Assembly: GCA_022870705.1 (NCBI GenBank)
Contig: CP072107.1
Coordinates: 1,982,501-2,046,500 of the forward strand
Length of the DNA: 64,000 bases
From: Oscillospiraceae bacterium CM
Lineage (GTDB): Bacteria > Bacillota > Clostridia > Oscillospirales > Oscillospiraceae
Direction: 5' to 3'
Every line of letters begins with the position of its first letter. Position 1 is the stretch's first letter. Below the pieces are notes generated by a model. That model had not been told where the DNA came from. It did no database searches and worked only from the letters and a program-made list of their open reading frames with translations. This document shows, one piece after another, positions 52,087 through 61,087 of the stretch. The position numbers were made by a program, and so were the translations under genes.

Positions 52087-52964
52087 TTAACTGGCCAGTG
52101 GAATTAATACAGGATATAGCAAAACGGAAGTGTGTATTATATTTGGGTTCAGGTGTTTCTGCTAATTCTATAAACGATACTGGAAAGCATCCTGCAACTT
52201 GGGCAAAATTTCTAACCGATATTGTTAGTAGTAAAGGTCATCTCCTTGGAACTGATAAAGACTTAATAATATCGTTAATTGCCAGAGAAGACTATTTAAC
52301 TTCTTGTGAATTGATTGTTGACCATATAGGTGAACGTGTATTCGGAGAGCTCGCGGCAGATGAATATCGAAGACCTGGTTATCGACATCATGAAATTCAT
52401 GAGGTTATTTTTTCTTTAGATTCAAAAATTGTTATTACTCCTAATATCGATAAAATCTACGAACAATATGCTAGCATGGAGTCACATGGAACTATTGTAC
52501 CAAAGACCTTTTATGATGATGATGTGGCTAAATATCTGCGATCGCAGGATTTCTTAATTATTAAGGCACATGGCACTGTTGACAGTGCAGAAAGAATTAT
52601 TTTTACTCACCAACAATATGCAAGGGCACGATATCAATTTGAAACTTTTTATCGTATTTTAGATGCCTTAATGTTAACTCACACTTTTATTTTTATTGGC
52701 TGTGGAATTGCAGATCCCGACATACAATTGGTATTAGAAAACTATAATTTCTCATTTCCAAAATGTAGACCTCACTTTTTTATAACATCCGAAGATAACT
52801 TCGCTAATCAAATTTCTAATAGCTTAAGAAACAATAGAAATCTCGAAATAATTACTTATAATAATGCAACTGGAGATCATGCCCTTTTATTATCGGGTTT
52901 AAAGGATCTTAAAGACAAAGTTGAAAATGAGCGTGCTGTGATTGCTAGCATCACATCTTGGTAA
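52083..52964 (+). CDS. SIR2-domain protein, probable NAD-consuming effector
   Basis: 293 residues filled by a SIR2-like domain. GSGVSANS at 22-29 is the NAD loop; TPNID places Asn121 and Asp123 where sirtuins have NxD; KAHGTVD gives the catalytic His163; FIGCGIADPDI lies near residue 205. The zinc module of deacetylating sirtuins is absent. Related SIR2 domains in ThsA, DSR and SIR2-HerA deplete NAD during phage infection. The ATGA overlap with the ParA gene implies coupled translation and equal supply. The ParA partner is not one I know from a named system. Confidence 0.88.
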   Translation: MINWPVELIQDIAKRKCVLYLGSGVSANSINDTGKHPATWAKFLTDIVSSKGHLLGTDKDLIISLIAREDYLTSCELIVDHIGERVFGELAADEYRRPGYRHHEIHEVIFSLDSKIVITPNIDKIYEQYASMESHGTIVPKTFYDDDVAKYLRSQDFLIIKAHGTVDSAERIIFTHQQYARARYQFETFYRILDALMLTHTFIFIGCGIADPDIQLVLENYNFSFPKCRPHFFITSEDNFANQISNSLRNNRNLEIITYNNATGDHALLLSGLKDLKDKVENERAVIASITSW

Positions 52965-53069
52965 TCAACCAATGTTGTTTTACGATGCCAAATGAGAAAA
53001 TAACATAATAAATGATTGCGGGTTAAAGTATTGTTAAGATTCGACTTATGGTACATGTTAAAAAGCGTT

Positions 53070-53108
53070 AAAAAAGACTCTGGACTAACAAATCCAGAGT
53101 CTTCTTTT
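53070..53108. terminator. Bidirectional terminator between SIR2 and tRNA-Ser
   Basis: AAGACTCTGGA, 8-base loop, TCCAGAGTCTT with CTTTT on the plus strand and TTTTTT on the minus strand. It ends both the SIR2 operon and the tRNA transcript. Confidence 0.88.
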
Positions 53109-53112
53109 CAGC

Positions 53113-53201
53113 GGAGAAGGAGGGATTCGAACCCTCGAGACGCTTTTGACGCCTACACGATTTCCAATCGTGCGCCCTCGACCGGACTAGGCGACTTCTC
53201 C
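53113..53201 (-). tRNA. tRNA-Ser (GGA)
   Basis: The minus strand gives an 89-base class II tRNA: acceptor GGAGAAG pairs with CTTCTCC, the anticodon arm CGATT-GGA-AATCG reads UCC/UCU codons, a long variable arm (GCGTCAAAAGCGTCT region) is typical of tRNA-Ser, and the T-arm is GAGGGTTCGAATCCCTC. The discriminator base is G. CCA is not encoded. Its 3' end faces the ParA-SIR2 island. Confidence 0.95.
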
Positions 53202-53361
53202 ATACATTATTGAGTAAATTCCCGGCAGCGGGTGCTGTCAGGCTTAGTTATTATAGTAGATATGCGCGCATTAGTCAAGAACATAATACCGCCCGGCATG
53301 GACTTTTCAGGCGAAACACGGTATACTTTGAAAACAGACAAAAAAGCGGAGGGACAAGCTC

Positions 53362-53940
53362 ATGCCATCGTGGGAAGAACTTGAAAAAGCCTGCCAGACC
53401 TGCAAAAAATGCGCGCTGTACGAGACACGGACGAACGTTGTTTTCGGCGTCGGCAGCCGCGAGGCCGACGTTTTGTTCGTTGGCGAGGGGCCGGGCGAGC
53501 AGGAGGATTTAAAGGGGGAGCCCTTCGTCGGGCGGGCGGGCCAGCTCTTGGACGACATGCTGAAAATCATCAATCTTGACCGGCACAAGAACATCTATAT
53601 CGCCAACATCGTTAAATGCCGCCCGCCGAAAAACCGCGACCCCTTGAACACGGAGCAGGACGCGTGCATGGATTACCTGCGCGCGCAATTTGCGCTGCTC
53701 ACGCCGAAAATCGTTGTCTGTCTGGGGCGCATTGCGGCCTATCGCCTGATCGGCGAGGATTTTAAAATTTCACGCGACCACGGGAAATGGTTTGACAAAA
53801 ACGGCACGCGTTTCATGGCGCTTTATCACCCGGCGGCGCTGCTGCGTGACCCGCGGCGGCGGCCGGAGACATTTGTCGATCTCAAGACGCTCGAGCAGGC
53901 GATCAAAGAGACGTGCCCCGGCACGTATACGCTGTCATGA
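53362..53940 (+). CDS. Family 4 uracil-DNA glycosylase
   Basis: 192 residues. CKKCALYETR with four Cys in total (also CRPPKNRDP and the second pair) for a [4Fe-4S] cluster; VGEGPGEQED is the catalytic motif A and LYHPAALLR the His-containing motif B. It removes uracil from DNA in base excision repair. GGAGGG lies eight bases before ATG. It overlaps the GNAT gene by 4 bases. Confidence 0.94.
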   Translation: MPSWEELEKACQTCKKCALYETRTNVVFGVGSREADVLFVGEGPGEQEDLKGEPFVGRAGQLLDDMLKIINLDRHKNIYIANIVKCRPPKNRDPLNTEQDACMDYLRAQFALLTPKIVVCLGRIAAYRLIGEDFKISRDHGKWFDKNGTRFMALYHPAALLRDPRRRPETFVDLKTLEQAIKETCPGTYTLS

Positions 53941-54812
53941 CGGCGCAGGCAACGCCGCGTCTTGCCTCTTTAAAAGACGTCCCCGCTCTGAAAGAGCTCT
54001 GGCGCCTTGTTTTTGACGACAGCGCGCAGGACGTTGAGGATTTTTTTAAAATCTTCTTTAGCCCGGACCACACCGTTGTGATTGACGGCGGGACTGGGAT
54101 TGTTGCCGCGTCATACCTTCTGCCCGTTGGAAGCCTTGTCCTGCCGGATGGCCAGCGCTTTGCCTGCGCGATGATTTACGCCGTCGCCACGCACCCGGCT
54201 CAGAGAGGCCGAGGCTACGGCGCTTCTGTGACAACAGCTGCTGAAAAACAGGCGCTGGCGCTCGGCTATGACGCGGTTGTACTGAAACCGGCTACAGACG
54301 GCCTGTTTGACTATTACGCCCGAAAAAGCGATTTCGTTGAATTTTTCGGCGTTTACGAGGAGGCGTTTGAATCGGCCGCCCTCACGCCTCCCACGCCGGG
54401 TGTTGCCGCCGTGCCCGTTTCGCCGCTATCATACCGACAGCGCCGGGCAGCCCTCTTATCCGGCGGCGTCTATATCGACATGGACACGCACGCGCTCTCC
54501 TATCAAGAGCACCTCTGCCGCACAGCGGGCGGCGGTCTTTTTGAAATCCGGCGCAACGGCACGGCTGTCGGCTGTGCCATCTGTGAGCGCGAGGCGGGCA
54601 CGCTTATCATCAAAGAGCTTTTATTGGCTGACGCGGCGCTTAAAAAAGCTGCCGTCGCCGCGCTCGGCGAGTACTTCCCGGCACCCGTCTACCGTCTCCG
54701 CACGACGACGGGTGACGCTGCCAATTATCGTCGCTTCGGCATGCTGCGCCCGCTTCGCGGTTTGGAACACTGTTCAGACGCCGTGTGCTGGTACGGCCCG
54801 GCGTTTGACTGA
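53937..54812 (+). CDS. GNAT family N-acetyltransferase
   Basis: ATG at 53937 overlaps the glycosylase stop as ATGA; 291 residues. The N-terminal half is a GNAT domain with IYAVATHPAQRGRGYGASV as the acetyl-CoA loop; the C-terminal half has a second, weaker alpha/beta domain like that of Eis-type or double-GNAT proteins. Substrate unknown. Confidence 0.85.
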   Translation: MTAQATPRLASLKDVPALKELWRLVFDDSAQDVEDFFKIFFSPDHTVVIDGGTGIVAASYLLPVGSLVLPDGQRFACAMIYAVATHPAQRGRGYGASVTTAAEKQALALGYDAVVLKPATDGLFDYYARKSDFVEFFGVYEEAFESAALTPPTPGVAAVPVSPLSYRQRRAALLSGGVYIDMDTHALSYQEHLCRTAGGGLFEIRRNGTAVGCAICEREAGTLIIKELLLADAALKKAAVAALGEYFPAPVYRLRTTTGDAANYRRFGMLRPLRGLEHCSDAVCWYGPAFD

Positions 54813-54953
54813 TCTTCATGAAAACTTTATTCAAAAATTCATAGTTTCGAAACAATTAAATGTAGAATTGTTAACAACTGGCTGGTAATATAGATAGCGT
54901 AGGGTTGCCAATGCCGCTTTTATCTTTTTTCATTTTATTATCCTCATAACCTT

Positions 54954-54985
54954 TGACCGACGGGAGTTACACCTCCCGTCGGTCA
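54954..54985 (+). terminator. Hairpin between the GNAT and helicase genes
   Basis: TGACCGACGGGAG, TTACA loop, CTCCCGTCGGTCA then TCTGTTTG. The tail is only moderately T-rich. Confidence 0.7.
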
Positions 54986-55015
54986 TCTGTTTGCCCTTAG
55001 CCGCGCCCTTCATAA

Positions 55016-55044
55016 TTGCGTGCAGGCCCTTCTTGTTATATAAT
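55016..55044 (+). promoter_or_regulatory. Promoter of the pcrA gene
   Basis: TTGCGT (55016-55021), 17 bases, TATAAT (55039-55044), 33 bases before the ATG. Confidence 0.75.
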
Positions 55045-55076
55045 AGCGGCCGGGTATATTGATTGAGGAGACAGAT

Positions 55077-57512
55077 ATGACAGCTTCATTGACAGATCGC
55101 TTTATTTCGGCTCGGCGCGACGTGATCGCGCTTGATTTCATGCATTTAAACGATATGCAGCGCCGCGGCGTTTTGACGACGGCGGGCCCTTTGCTCCTGC
55201 TGGCCGGTGCCGGCAGCGGGAAGACAACGGTTCTGATCAACAGAATCGCGAATTTGATTCAATACGGCAGCGGCTCGGATAGTCTGGAACTCCCGCCCGC
55301 CGTCACAGAGCAGGACGCGGCGTTTTTAGAAGCGTACGCCAAGAACCCCATACCGGAAGAGCGTGCGCGGGCACAGGCGTTATGCGCCGTTGAACCGGTC
55401 GAGCCGTGGCGGCTTTTGGCGATTACTTTTACAAATAAGGCGGCCGACGAACTGAAGCTGCGCCTTGAAAAGCTGTTGGGCGATGCCTCAAACGATATCT
55501 GGGCGCTAACGTTTCACGCCGCGTGCGTGCGCATTCTGCGGCGCGATATTGACCGGCTCGGGTATGACCGTTCCTTCACGATTTACGACACGTCGGACAG
55601 CCAGTCCCTCATGAAGCGGATTTTAAAAGACCTCAATATGGACGATAAGACGTATCCGTACCGCACGGTGCTCAATACAATCAGCCGCGCGAAGGACAGC
55701 ATGATTATGGCCGAGGATTTTGCCGCCGCTGCTGACAAAACGGGTGATATCCGCAAGCGCCACATCGCGCGGGCATATCTCGAATATGCCCAGCGCATGA
55801 AGTCCTCCAACGCCCTCGATTTTGATGACCTGATTCTCCTGACTGTCCGCCTGCTTCAGGAGCATGAAGACGTGCGGGCGTTTTATCAGCGCCGCTTCCG
55901 CTATGTGTTGATTGACGAGTATCAGGACACAAATAACCTCCAGTACCTTTTAGCGCGCGCTTTGGCGGGCGGCCACGAAAACATTTGCGTCGTCGGCGAT
56001 GATGACCAGAGCATCTATAAATTCCGCGGCGCGACGATTGAAAACATACTAAGCTTTGAAAGCCATTATAAAAACGCCCGCGTCATTCGATTAGAACAGA
56101 ATTACCGTTCGACGAGCCATATATTAAACGCCGCCAACGACGTCATCCGGAACAACAAGGGCCGGCACAGCAAAAAGCTGTGGACGGAGAAGGATAGCGG
56201 CGAGAAGGTAACGCTGCACATCGCGCCCAACGAGCGCGAGGAGGCCGCCTTCGTCACATCGACGATTATATCAGACATTGCCGCGGGCGACAGATGGAGC
56301 GACCACGCGGTGCTCTACCGCCTCAACGCTCAGTCAAACCAGCTCGAGTACGCCTTCAAGCGCAGCGGCGTCCCGTACCGCATGGTCGGCGGCACGCGCT
56401 TTTTTGACCGCGCGGAAGTGAAGGACATGCTGGCGTATCTCTGTGTTGTGAATAACACGTCAGACGACCTGCGCCTCATGCGTATTATCAACAACCCGCC
56501 CCGCGGCATCGGCCAAGTCACGCTGGACGCCGTTTACGAAATGGCCGCGACGCGGCAATTGGCCGTCTATGACGTTTTAAAGGCATCCTCAACCATTGAA
56601 AGCCTCCAAAAGGCGGCGCCCAAGCTGCACCAATTTGTTAATCTAATTGACGAGCTGCGCGCGCTCGCCGACACGGTCCCGCTCGACAGCTTTTATGAAG
56701 CGCTGCTTGACCGCAGCGGCTACGTGCGCATGCTGGAGGCGAAGGAGACGGATGAAAACTTGACGCGGCTTGAAAACGTCCGCGAGCTCAAAACTAACAT
56801 CGTCACGTTTCTACGGGAGGCCGAAGGCGGTACGCTCTTGGACTTTCTCAATGAAATAGCGCTGTACACAGATCTCGACCAGTATGATAAAACGGCGGAC
56901 AGTGTCGTGATGATGACGATGCACAGCGCCAAGGGCTTGGAGTTTGAAACGGTGTTCATCGTCGGGGCTGAGGAGGGCATTTTCCCAGGTGTTCGCGCCA
57001 TCGGTGAGCCGGAGGAGATGGAGGAGGAGCGCCGCCTGTGTTACGTCGGGATGACGCGCGCCAAAAAAAAGCTCTATTTCACCAGCGCCCGTCAGCGCAT
57101 GATCTTCGGCAAAACAACAGCCGGAAAACCCTCTCGCTTCATTGAGGAGGTCTCTTCAGACCATATTGACAAGCCGGAAGCACCCGCATTTTCCATGGGC
57201 TATCGCTTTGACGACGATGGTTTTGAGAGTTCACGAACACCCACAGAGCGCCCATATAGCCGCTCATCCTCATCGGGTGCGACGTCCTACAAAAAGAAGG
57301 ATCTAAAACCTTATGCGCCGAGTATCCTGCAGGCTGCTCCGGTGGCCGCCTTTCAAAAAGGCGACAGTGTCGAGCACAAGGCGTTCGGGCGCGGGCTTAT
57401 TATCAGTGTTTCACCGGCTGGCGGCGACGCCCTTTTGGAGGTTGCCTTCGATAACGGCGGGACGAAGCGGCTGATGGCGCGCTCGGCGTCAGCGTATATG
57501 AAAAAAGTCTGA
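55077..57512 (+). CDS. pcrA: ATP-dependent DNA helicase PcrA/UvrD
   Basis: ATG at 55077 lies six bases after GAGGAG; 811 residues. Superfamily 1A motifs in order: Q motif (LNDMQRRGV), I (LAGAGSGKTT), Ia (ITFTNKAADELK), II (LIDEYQDT), III (VVGDDDQSIYKFRGA), IV (RLEQNYRS), V (MTMHSAKGLEFETVF) and VI (VGMTRAKKKLYF). The C-terminal 60 residues hold the Tudor-like RNA-polymerase-binding domain (VEHKAFGRG). It acts in nucleotide excision repair and in removing recombination and transcription blocks. It is missing the ligase partner often seen next to it. Confidence 0.95.
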   Translation: MTASLTDRFISARRDVIALDFMHLNDMQRRGVLTTAGPLLLLAGAGSGKTTVLINRIANLIQYGSGSDSLELPPAVTEQDAAFLEAYAKNPIPEERARAQALCAVEPVEPWRLLAITFTNKAADELKLRLEKLLGDASNDIWALTFHAACVRILRRDIDRLGYDRSFTIYDTSDSQSLMKRILKDLNMDDKTYPYRTVLNTISRAKDSMIMAEDFAAAADKTGDIRKRHIARAYLEYAQRMKSSNALDFDDLILLTVRLLQEHEDVRAFYQRRFRYVLIDEYQDTNNLQYLLARALAGGHENICVVGDDDQSIYKFRGATIENILSFESHYKNARVIRLEQNYRSTSHILNAANDVIRNNKGRHSKKLWTEKDSGEKVTLHIAPNEREEAAFVTSTIISDIAAGDRWSDHAVLYRLNAQSNQLEYAFKRSGVPYRMVGGTRFFDRAEVKDMLAYLCVVNNTSDDLRLMRIINNPPRGIGQVTLDAVYEMAATRQLAVYDVLKASSTIESLQKAAPKLHQFVNLIDELRALADTVPLDSFYEALLDRSGYVRMLEAKETDENLTRLENVRELKTNIVTFLREAEGGTLLDFLNEIALYTDLDQYDKTADSVVMMTMHSAKGLEFETVFIVGAEEGIFPGVRAIGEPEEMEEERRLCYVGMTRAKKKLYFTSARQRMIFGKTTAGKPSRFIEEVSSDHIDKPEAPAFSMGYRFDDDGFESSRTPTERPYSRSSSSGATSYKKKDLKPYAPSILQAAPVAAFQKGDSVEHKAFGRGLIISVSPAGGDALLEVAFDNGGTKRLMARSASAYMKKV

Positions 57513-57544
57513 CCGGACAAGCGGCTAATTCCTGTTTGTCCGGC
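57513..57544 (+). terminator. Hairpin between pcrA and the EamA transporter
   Basis: CCGGACAA, 14-base loop, TTGTCCGG. There is no clear T-run, so it may weakly end the helicase transcript or act as a processing site. Confidence 0.45.
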
Positions 57545-57553
57545 TAACGGAGT

Positions 57554-58456
57554 ATGACAGTGAAAAATCATGATCAAGCACTCGGGCGGGCCGCGCTGTT
57601 TCTGGCAACGCTCATCTGGGGGATCTCATTTGTCCTGATGGACGTGACGCTGACCCACATGGGGGCGTTTTTTATCCTCGCCATCCGGTTTTTGGGCGCT
57701 GCCGCTGTCATGCTGCCGTTCGCTGCGCGCGATTTTAAAAAGCTTGATAAGCGGTATCTGACGAGCGGCGTCATCATGGGGCTTTTGCTTCTGGCTGCCT
57801 ATGCGTTTCAAACGTTTGGTCTTGCGCTCACTACGCCGGGTAAAAACGCCTTTCTGACGGCCGTTTACTGTATCATCGTCCCGTTTCTCTATTGGGCTTT
57901 CAGGCGGAAACGGCCGCACGCCTTTAACATTGCCGCAGCAGCCATCTGCATTGTCGGCGGCGGTCTCATCTCGCTTGATGGCAGTCTCCGCCTCGGTCTC
58001 GGCGATGGGCTGACGCTTGTCTGCGGGCTCGTTTTTGCCGTTCACATCGTTGTGACAGGCGCGGCTGTGCGTAACCGCAGCACCGTGCTTGTGGCAATGC
58101 TGCAGTTTGCTGTTGCCGGGGCGCTTGCGCTGATACTGGCCCTGCTATTTGAACCGGCACCGGTCAATCTTTCAGCCGAGACAGTTTGGGGCCTTGTTTT
58201 TCTGACGGTCGTGAGCACGGCCTTGTGCCTGTTTCTTCAGACGTTCGGCCAAAAGCATACGCCACCGGCACAAGCGTCCGTCATCATGGCGCTGGAGGCT
58301 GTTTTCGGGGCTGCGGCTTCCGTCCTCTTTACCGGCGAAGTGTTAACCGTCAAGCTGACCGTCGGCTTTATGCTAACGTTTGCAGCCGTTATTATCAGTG
58401 AGACAAAGCTGTCTTTTTTTAAAGCCGGTTGGCAGCAAATACGTGACAGCCAATAA
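57554..58456 (+). CDS. EamA/DMT-family transporter
   Basis: 300 residues with ten membrane helices in two five-helix EamA repeats (about 10-145 and 150-290), including LIWGISFVLMD at the start and TPPAQASVIMALEAVFGA in the second repeat. Drug/metabolite exporters of this family move amino acids, nucleosides or other small molecules. ATG at 57554 follows ACGGAG. Confidence 0.9.
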   Translation: MTVKNHDQALGRAALFLATLIWGISFVLMDVTLTHMGAFFILAIRFLGAAAVMLPFAARDFKKLDKRYLTSGVIMGLLLLAAYAFQTFGLALTTPGKNAFLTAVYCIIVPFLYWAFRRKRPHAFNIAAAAICIVGGGLISLDGSLRLGLGDGLTLVCGLVFAVHIVVTGAAVRNRSTVLVAMLQFAVAGALALILALLFEPAPVNLSAETVWGLVFLTVVSTALCLFLQTFGQKHTPPAQASVIMALEAVFGAAASVLFTGEVLTVKLTVGFMLTFAAVIISETKLSFFKAGWQQIRDSQ

Positions 58457-58517
58457 AATAAACGTGTATTTTGGTATTTAAATTTGCAGTACGCTATATG
58501 AGAAAGGATTATGCGTC

Positions 58518-59177
58518 ATGTTCACCGGTTTTACGGAAAAAGCAGCGGAATTTTTATGGGGCATCCGCTTGAATAACAATCGGGCGTGGTTTCTTGAAAA
58601 CAAAGGCGTTTTTCATGATGAAATCCAGGCCCCGCTCAAGGCGCTGGCAGACGACGTCTGGTCATATCTGATCGATAAAACAGGGCTCGACCTCACATAT
58701 CGCATCTCCCGCATATACAGAGACGCACGCCGCGTCAAGACCGGTGAATTCTATAAGGACAGCCTTTGGTTTTCTCTGGAAAAGCACCATGAAAACTGGC
58801 AGGAAATGCCCGTCTTCTTTTTCGAAATTTCTCCCGAGGGGTACATGTACGGCATGGGGTATTATGCAGCGACCGCCGCGACGATGAAGAAATTCCGTGA
58901 CCGGCTTGACGTAAACCCCGCCGAATTTGAGCGCATTGCCGCAGCACTTAAACGCCACAAAGACTTTCAGATTTTCGGTGAGGAATACCGACGCAAAAAA
59001 GCTGAGAAGACGGGCCTGCTCGCCGATTGGTACAATCGGAAAACGCTTGCCGTCATCGCTGAATTTAAGGGGCACGAAACAATCGCCACCCCGGCGTTTG
59101 CCAAAACGCTCTGCCTCGAATTCGAATCGCTTGTACCGCTGTATGCATTCTGCCAATCGCTGGAGGGGGATGTATAG
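58518..59177 (+). CDS. DUF2461 family protein
   Basis: 219 residues matching DUF2461/TIGR02453: FLWGIRLNNNRAWFLENK at the start, ISRIYRDARRVKTGEFYKDSLWF and FFEISPEGYMYGMGYY. The family is widespread and its function is unknown. AGAAAGGA precedes the ATG. Confidence 0.9.
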   Translation: MFTGFTEKAAEFLWGIRLNNNRAWFLENKGVFHDEIQAPLKALADDVWSYLIDKTGLDLTYRISRIYRDARRVKTGEFYKDSLWFSLEKHHENWQEMPVFFFEISPEGYMYGMGYYAATAATMKKFRDRLDVNPAEFERIAAALKRHKDFQIFGEEYRRKKAEKTGLLADWYNRKTLAVIAEFKGHETIATPAFAKTLCLEFESLVPLYAFCQSLEGDV

Positions 59178-59207
59178 TCCTAGGCTCGGCATTTCATTAA
59201 TCGAAAG

Positions 59208-59243
59208 CAACTGCCGGGCACATGGCCCGGCAGTTGGTGTTTT
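59208..59243 (+). terminator. Terminator of the DUF2461 gene
   Basis: CAACTGCCGGGC, short loop, GCCCGGCAGTTG followed by GTGTTTT; it separates this gene from the convergent DUF4173 gene. Confidence 0.82.
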
Positions 59244-59280
59244 GCAGCGAAAGATATTTTACCATCAGGCGTTTTTCCGC

Positions 59281-60867
59281 TTACCCCAGATAAAGCGTTC
59301 GAAGTCTTTCCCGCGCTATTTTGTCCTGATACGTCTCCCAGAAGGTGCCCTCTGTCATGTCGGTGCGTGATTTTTGCTCCTGGAGATAGTTTTGCAGCGC
59401 GCCGCGCAGGACCGGGTCCTCCGTTGTTTCATAAACCCGCGCGGCGTCAGGAACGCCCGCCGCCCCGGCGCGATAGAGCACGGCGTCACTGTACTGCGGC
59501 AGTGTTCCGGCGAGGTAACGATTCGTATTATAACGAGTGATATAGCCGTCAACGTTTAATATGCAGAGCGCCGTGAACAAGACGGCACCGGCAATCAGCG
59601 CGAGACGGACGATTGAAAACTGCCATTTCTGCAGTACAAGAATTCCGATACAGATCATCGCCAGAAGCGCCATGAACACGCATGGCAGTATCCGCAGCAT
59701 TGTGAGGCCATAGGCACTGATATAAAGCGCCATCTTGCTCCAGGCCGTCGCGATGAGGAGCAGTGTTATGAGCGCGAGGAGGATGTTGAAGATTTTGAGC
59801 GGCAGGCTCTCCCGCCGCGGCGTGCGGCTTGTGACGTTGGCCGCCGTTAAAAGCAGAAGATTAACAAAAGCCAGACGGCAGAGCTCAAAAAATCCGCGCC
59901 GGGCATAGTCAGAATACGAGAGCCAGCCCTCCGGCCGCGCGCCGGAGAATGCCGAAAAGAAGTATGGCACTTGGCACGCGATGAATACGCCATACAGTAA
60001 AACCGCCGCGCCCAGAACAATAAAAATCGTCACCGGCGCGACAACACGGCAAGCCTTGACGCTTTCACCCGTCTTCTCCGGGGAAAACGACGATGTGTGC
60101 CGCCGGGCGGCACAGCCCGACACAAGCCCGAACAGATAGGCCGCCGTCGGGATGGCGAGGAAGGCGTACAAAAGAAATTCGACGAGCTTTGAAAAATCGA
60201 ATCGGAACAAGCCGATAAAGCGGCGCAGCAGGTGCGAAAAACCACCGCTGTCAGCTGTTAAAAGCTGTGGCGTTACAAACAGAATAACGACAGCAGATAG
60301 GACGATCCCCAAGGCAATTGACTGGCCCATTCTTTTTTTTGGCTCCCGCCCACGGCTCAACGCCCCAAGACTTCTATACTGGTTTATAAAGTTGCTGAAG
60401 GGAACGATAAAAACGACACTCAGGGCATCAAGCAGCAGAAAATTGTTTGTTCTCCCGGCCATTTGTGTTTGCGTAGCGGCCATAACCCAGTATACAGCGG
60501 CGCAGAATAAAAACATGTTTTTCAGCGGCAGAAGACCAACGTCATCCCAGACGGCAAAGCTGAGGCCGACGAGAAGCGTCACGCCGAACCAAAACCACGC
60601 TTCACCGCTCATCCGTGCGCCTTTCGCAAAAAGATACGTCGTGACCGTTGCCAGGAAAGCGACAGTGAAAACGGCCGTCCCCCACCCCTGTGTCGACACC
60701 AGCACCCAGCGGCAGAAGAAATAACCGAGAACAAACGCAACGAGCGCAAATATGCCGTCCCGGCGCGACGCCTGAAAGGGGGCTGGAACAAGCCCGGCAT
60801 AAGAGGGCAGACTCCCGCCCGGTACGGACTCGGGCGAACTGCTCGCCCCATTCGGTAAATCAGTCAT
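59281..60867 (-). CDS. DUF4173/DUF4153-type polytopic membrane protein
   Basis: 528 residues with about twelve membrane helices; SYSDYARRGFFELCRLAFVN and MALYISAYGLTMLR are family signatures. A soluble C-terminal tail of about 80 residues follows. Function unknown. It starts directly after the HTH gene stop (60868) and is probably part of the HTH-DUF2975 operon. Confidence 0.88.
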   Translation of the reverse strand: MTDLPNGASSSPESVPGGSLPSYAGLVPAPFQASRRDGIFALVAFVLGYFFCRWVLVSTQGWGTAVFTVAFLATVTTYLFAKGARMSGEAWFWFGVTLLVGLSFAVWDDVGLLPLKNMFLFCAAVYWVMAATQTQMAGRTNNFLLLDALSVVFIVPFSNFINQYRSLGALSRGREPKKRMGQSIALGIVLSAVVILFVTPQLLTADSGGFSHLLRRFIGLFRFDFSKLVEFLLYAFLAIPTAAYLFGLVSGCAARRHTSSFSPEKTGESVKACRVVAPVTIFIVLGAAVLLYGVFIACQVPYFFSAFSGARPEGWLSYSDYARRGFFELCRLAFVNLLLLTAANVTSRTPRRESLPLKIFNILLALITLLLIATAWSKMALYISAYGLTMLRILPCVFMALLAMICIGILVLQKWQFSIVRLALIAGAVLFTALCILNVDGYITRYNTNRYLAGTLPQYSDAVLYRAGAAGVPDAARVYETTEDPVLRGALQNYLQEQKSRTDMTEGTFWETYQDKIARERLRTLYLG

Positions 60868-61077
60868 CTATGCTTCCTCCCTGTATTCCAAAATGTCGCC
60901 GGGCTGGCAGTCCAGCGCCCGGCAGAGGGCTTCCAGCGTTGAAAAACGGATCGCCCGTGCCTTTCCTGTTTTGAGAATTGACAGATTGGCCTGGCTTAAA
61001 CCGATTTTTTCGGCAAGCTCGCCGGAGGAGATTTTCCGCCGGGCCATCATGACGTCAAGGTTAATTACTATCGCCAT
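60868..61077 (-). CDS. XRE/Cro-type HTH regulator (HTH_26-like)
   Basis: ATG at 61077 lies five bases after AGGGGGC; 69 residues. IVINLDVMMARRKISSGELAEKIGLSQANLSILKTGKARA is the domain, followed by LEALCRALDCQPGDILEY. Such genes are often linked to DUF2975 proteins, as here, and probably autoregulate through the palindrome at 61601-61615. Confidence 0.92.
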   Translation of the reverse strand: MAIVINLDVMMARRKISSGELAEKIGLSQANLSILKTGKARAIRFSTLEALCRALDCQPGDILEYREEA

Positions 61078-61087
61078 CGTCTGCCCC

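Larger units (their letters stand above)
49500..53112. mobile_element. Degraded genomic island next to tRNA-Ser
   Basis: Between the repeat region and tRNA-Ser lie an XRE/SLOG pair, integrase debris, decayed genes and an AT-rich ParA-SIR2 operon. A tyrosine recombinase remnant, a tRNA gene at one end and foreign base composition are the signs of an integrative island. I could not find a matching attachment repeat of the tRNA 3' end at the left side, so the limits are uncertain. Confidence 0.5.
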
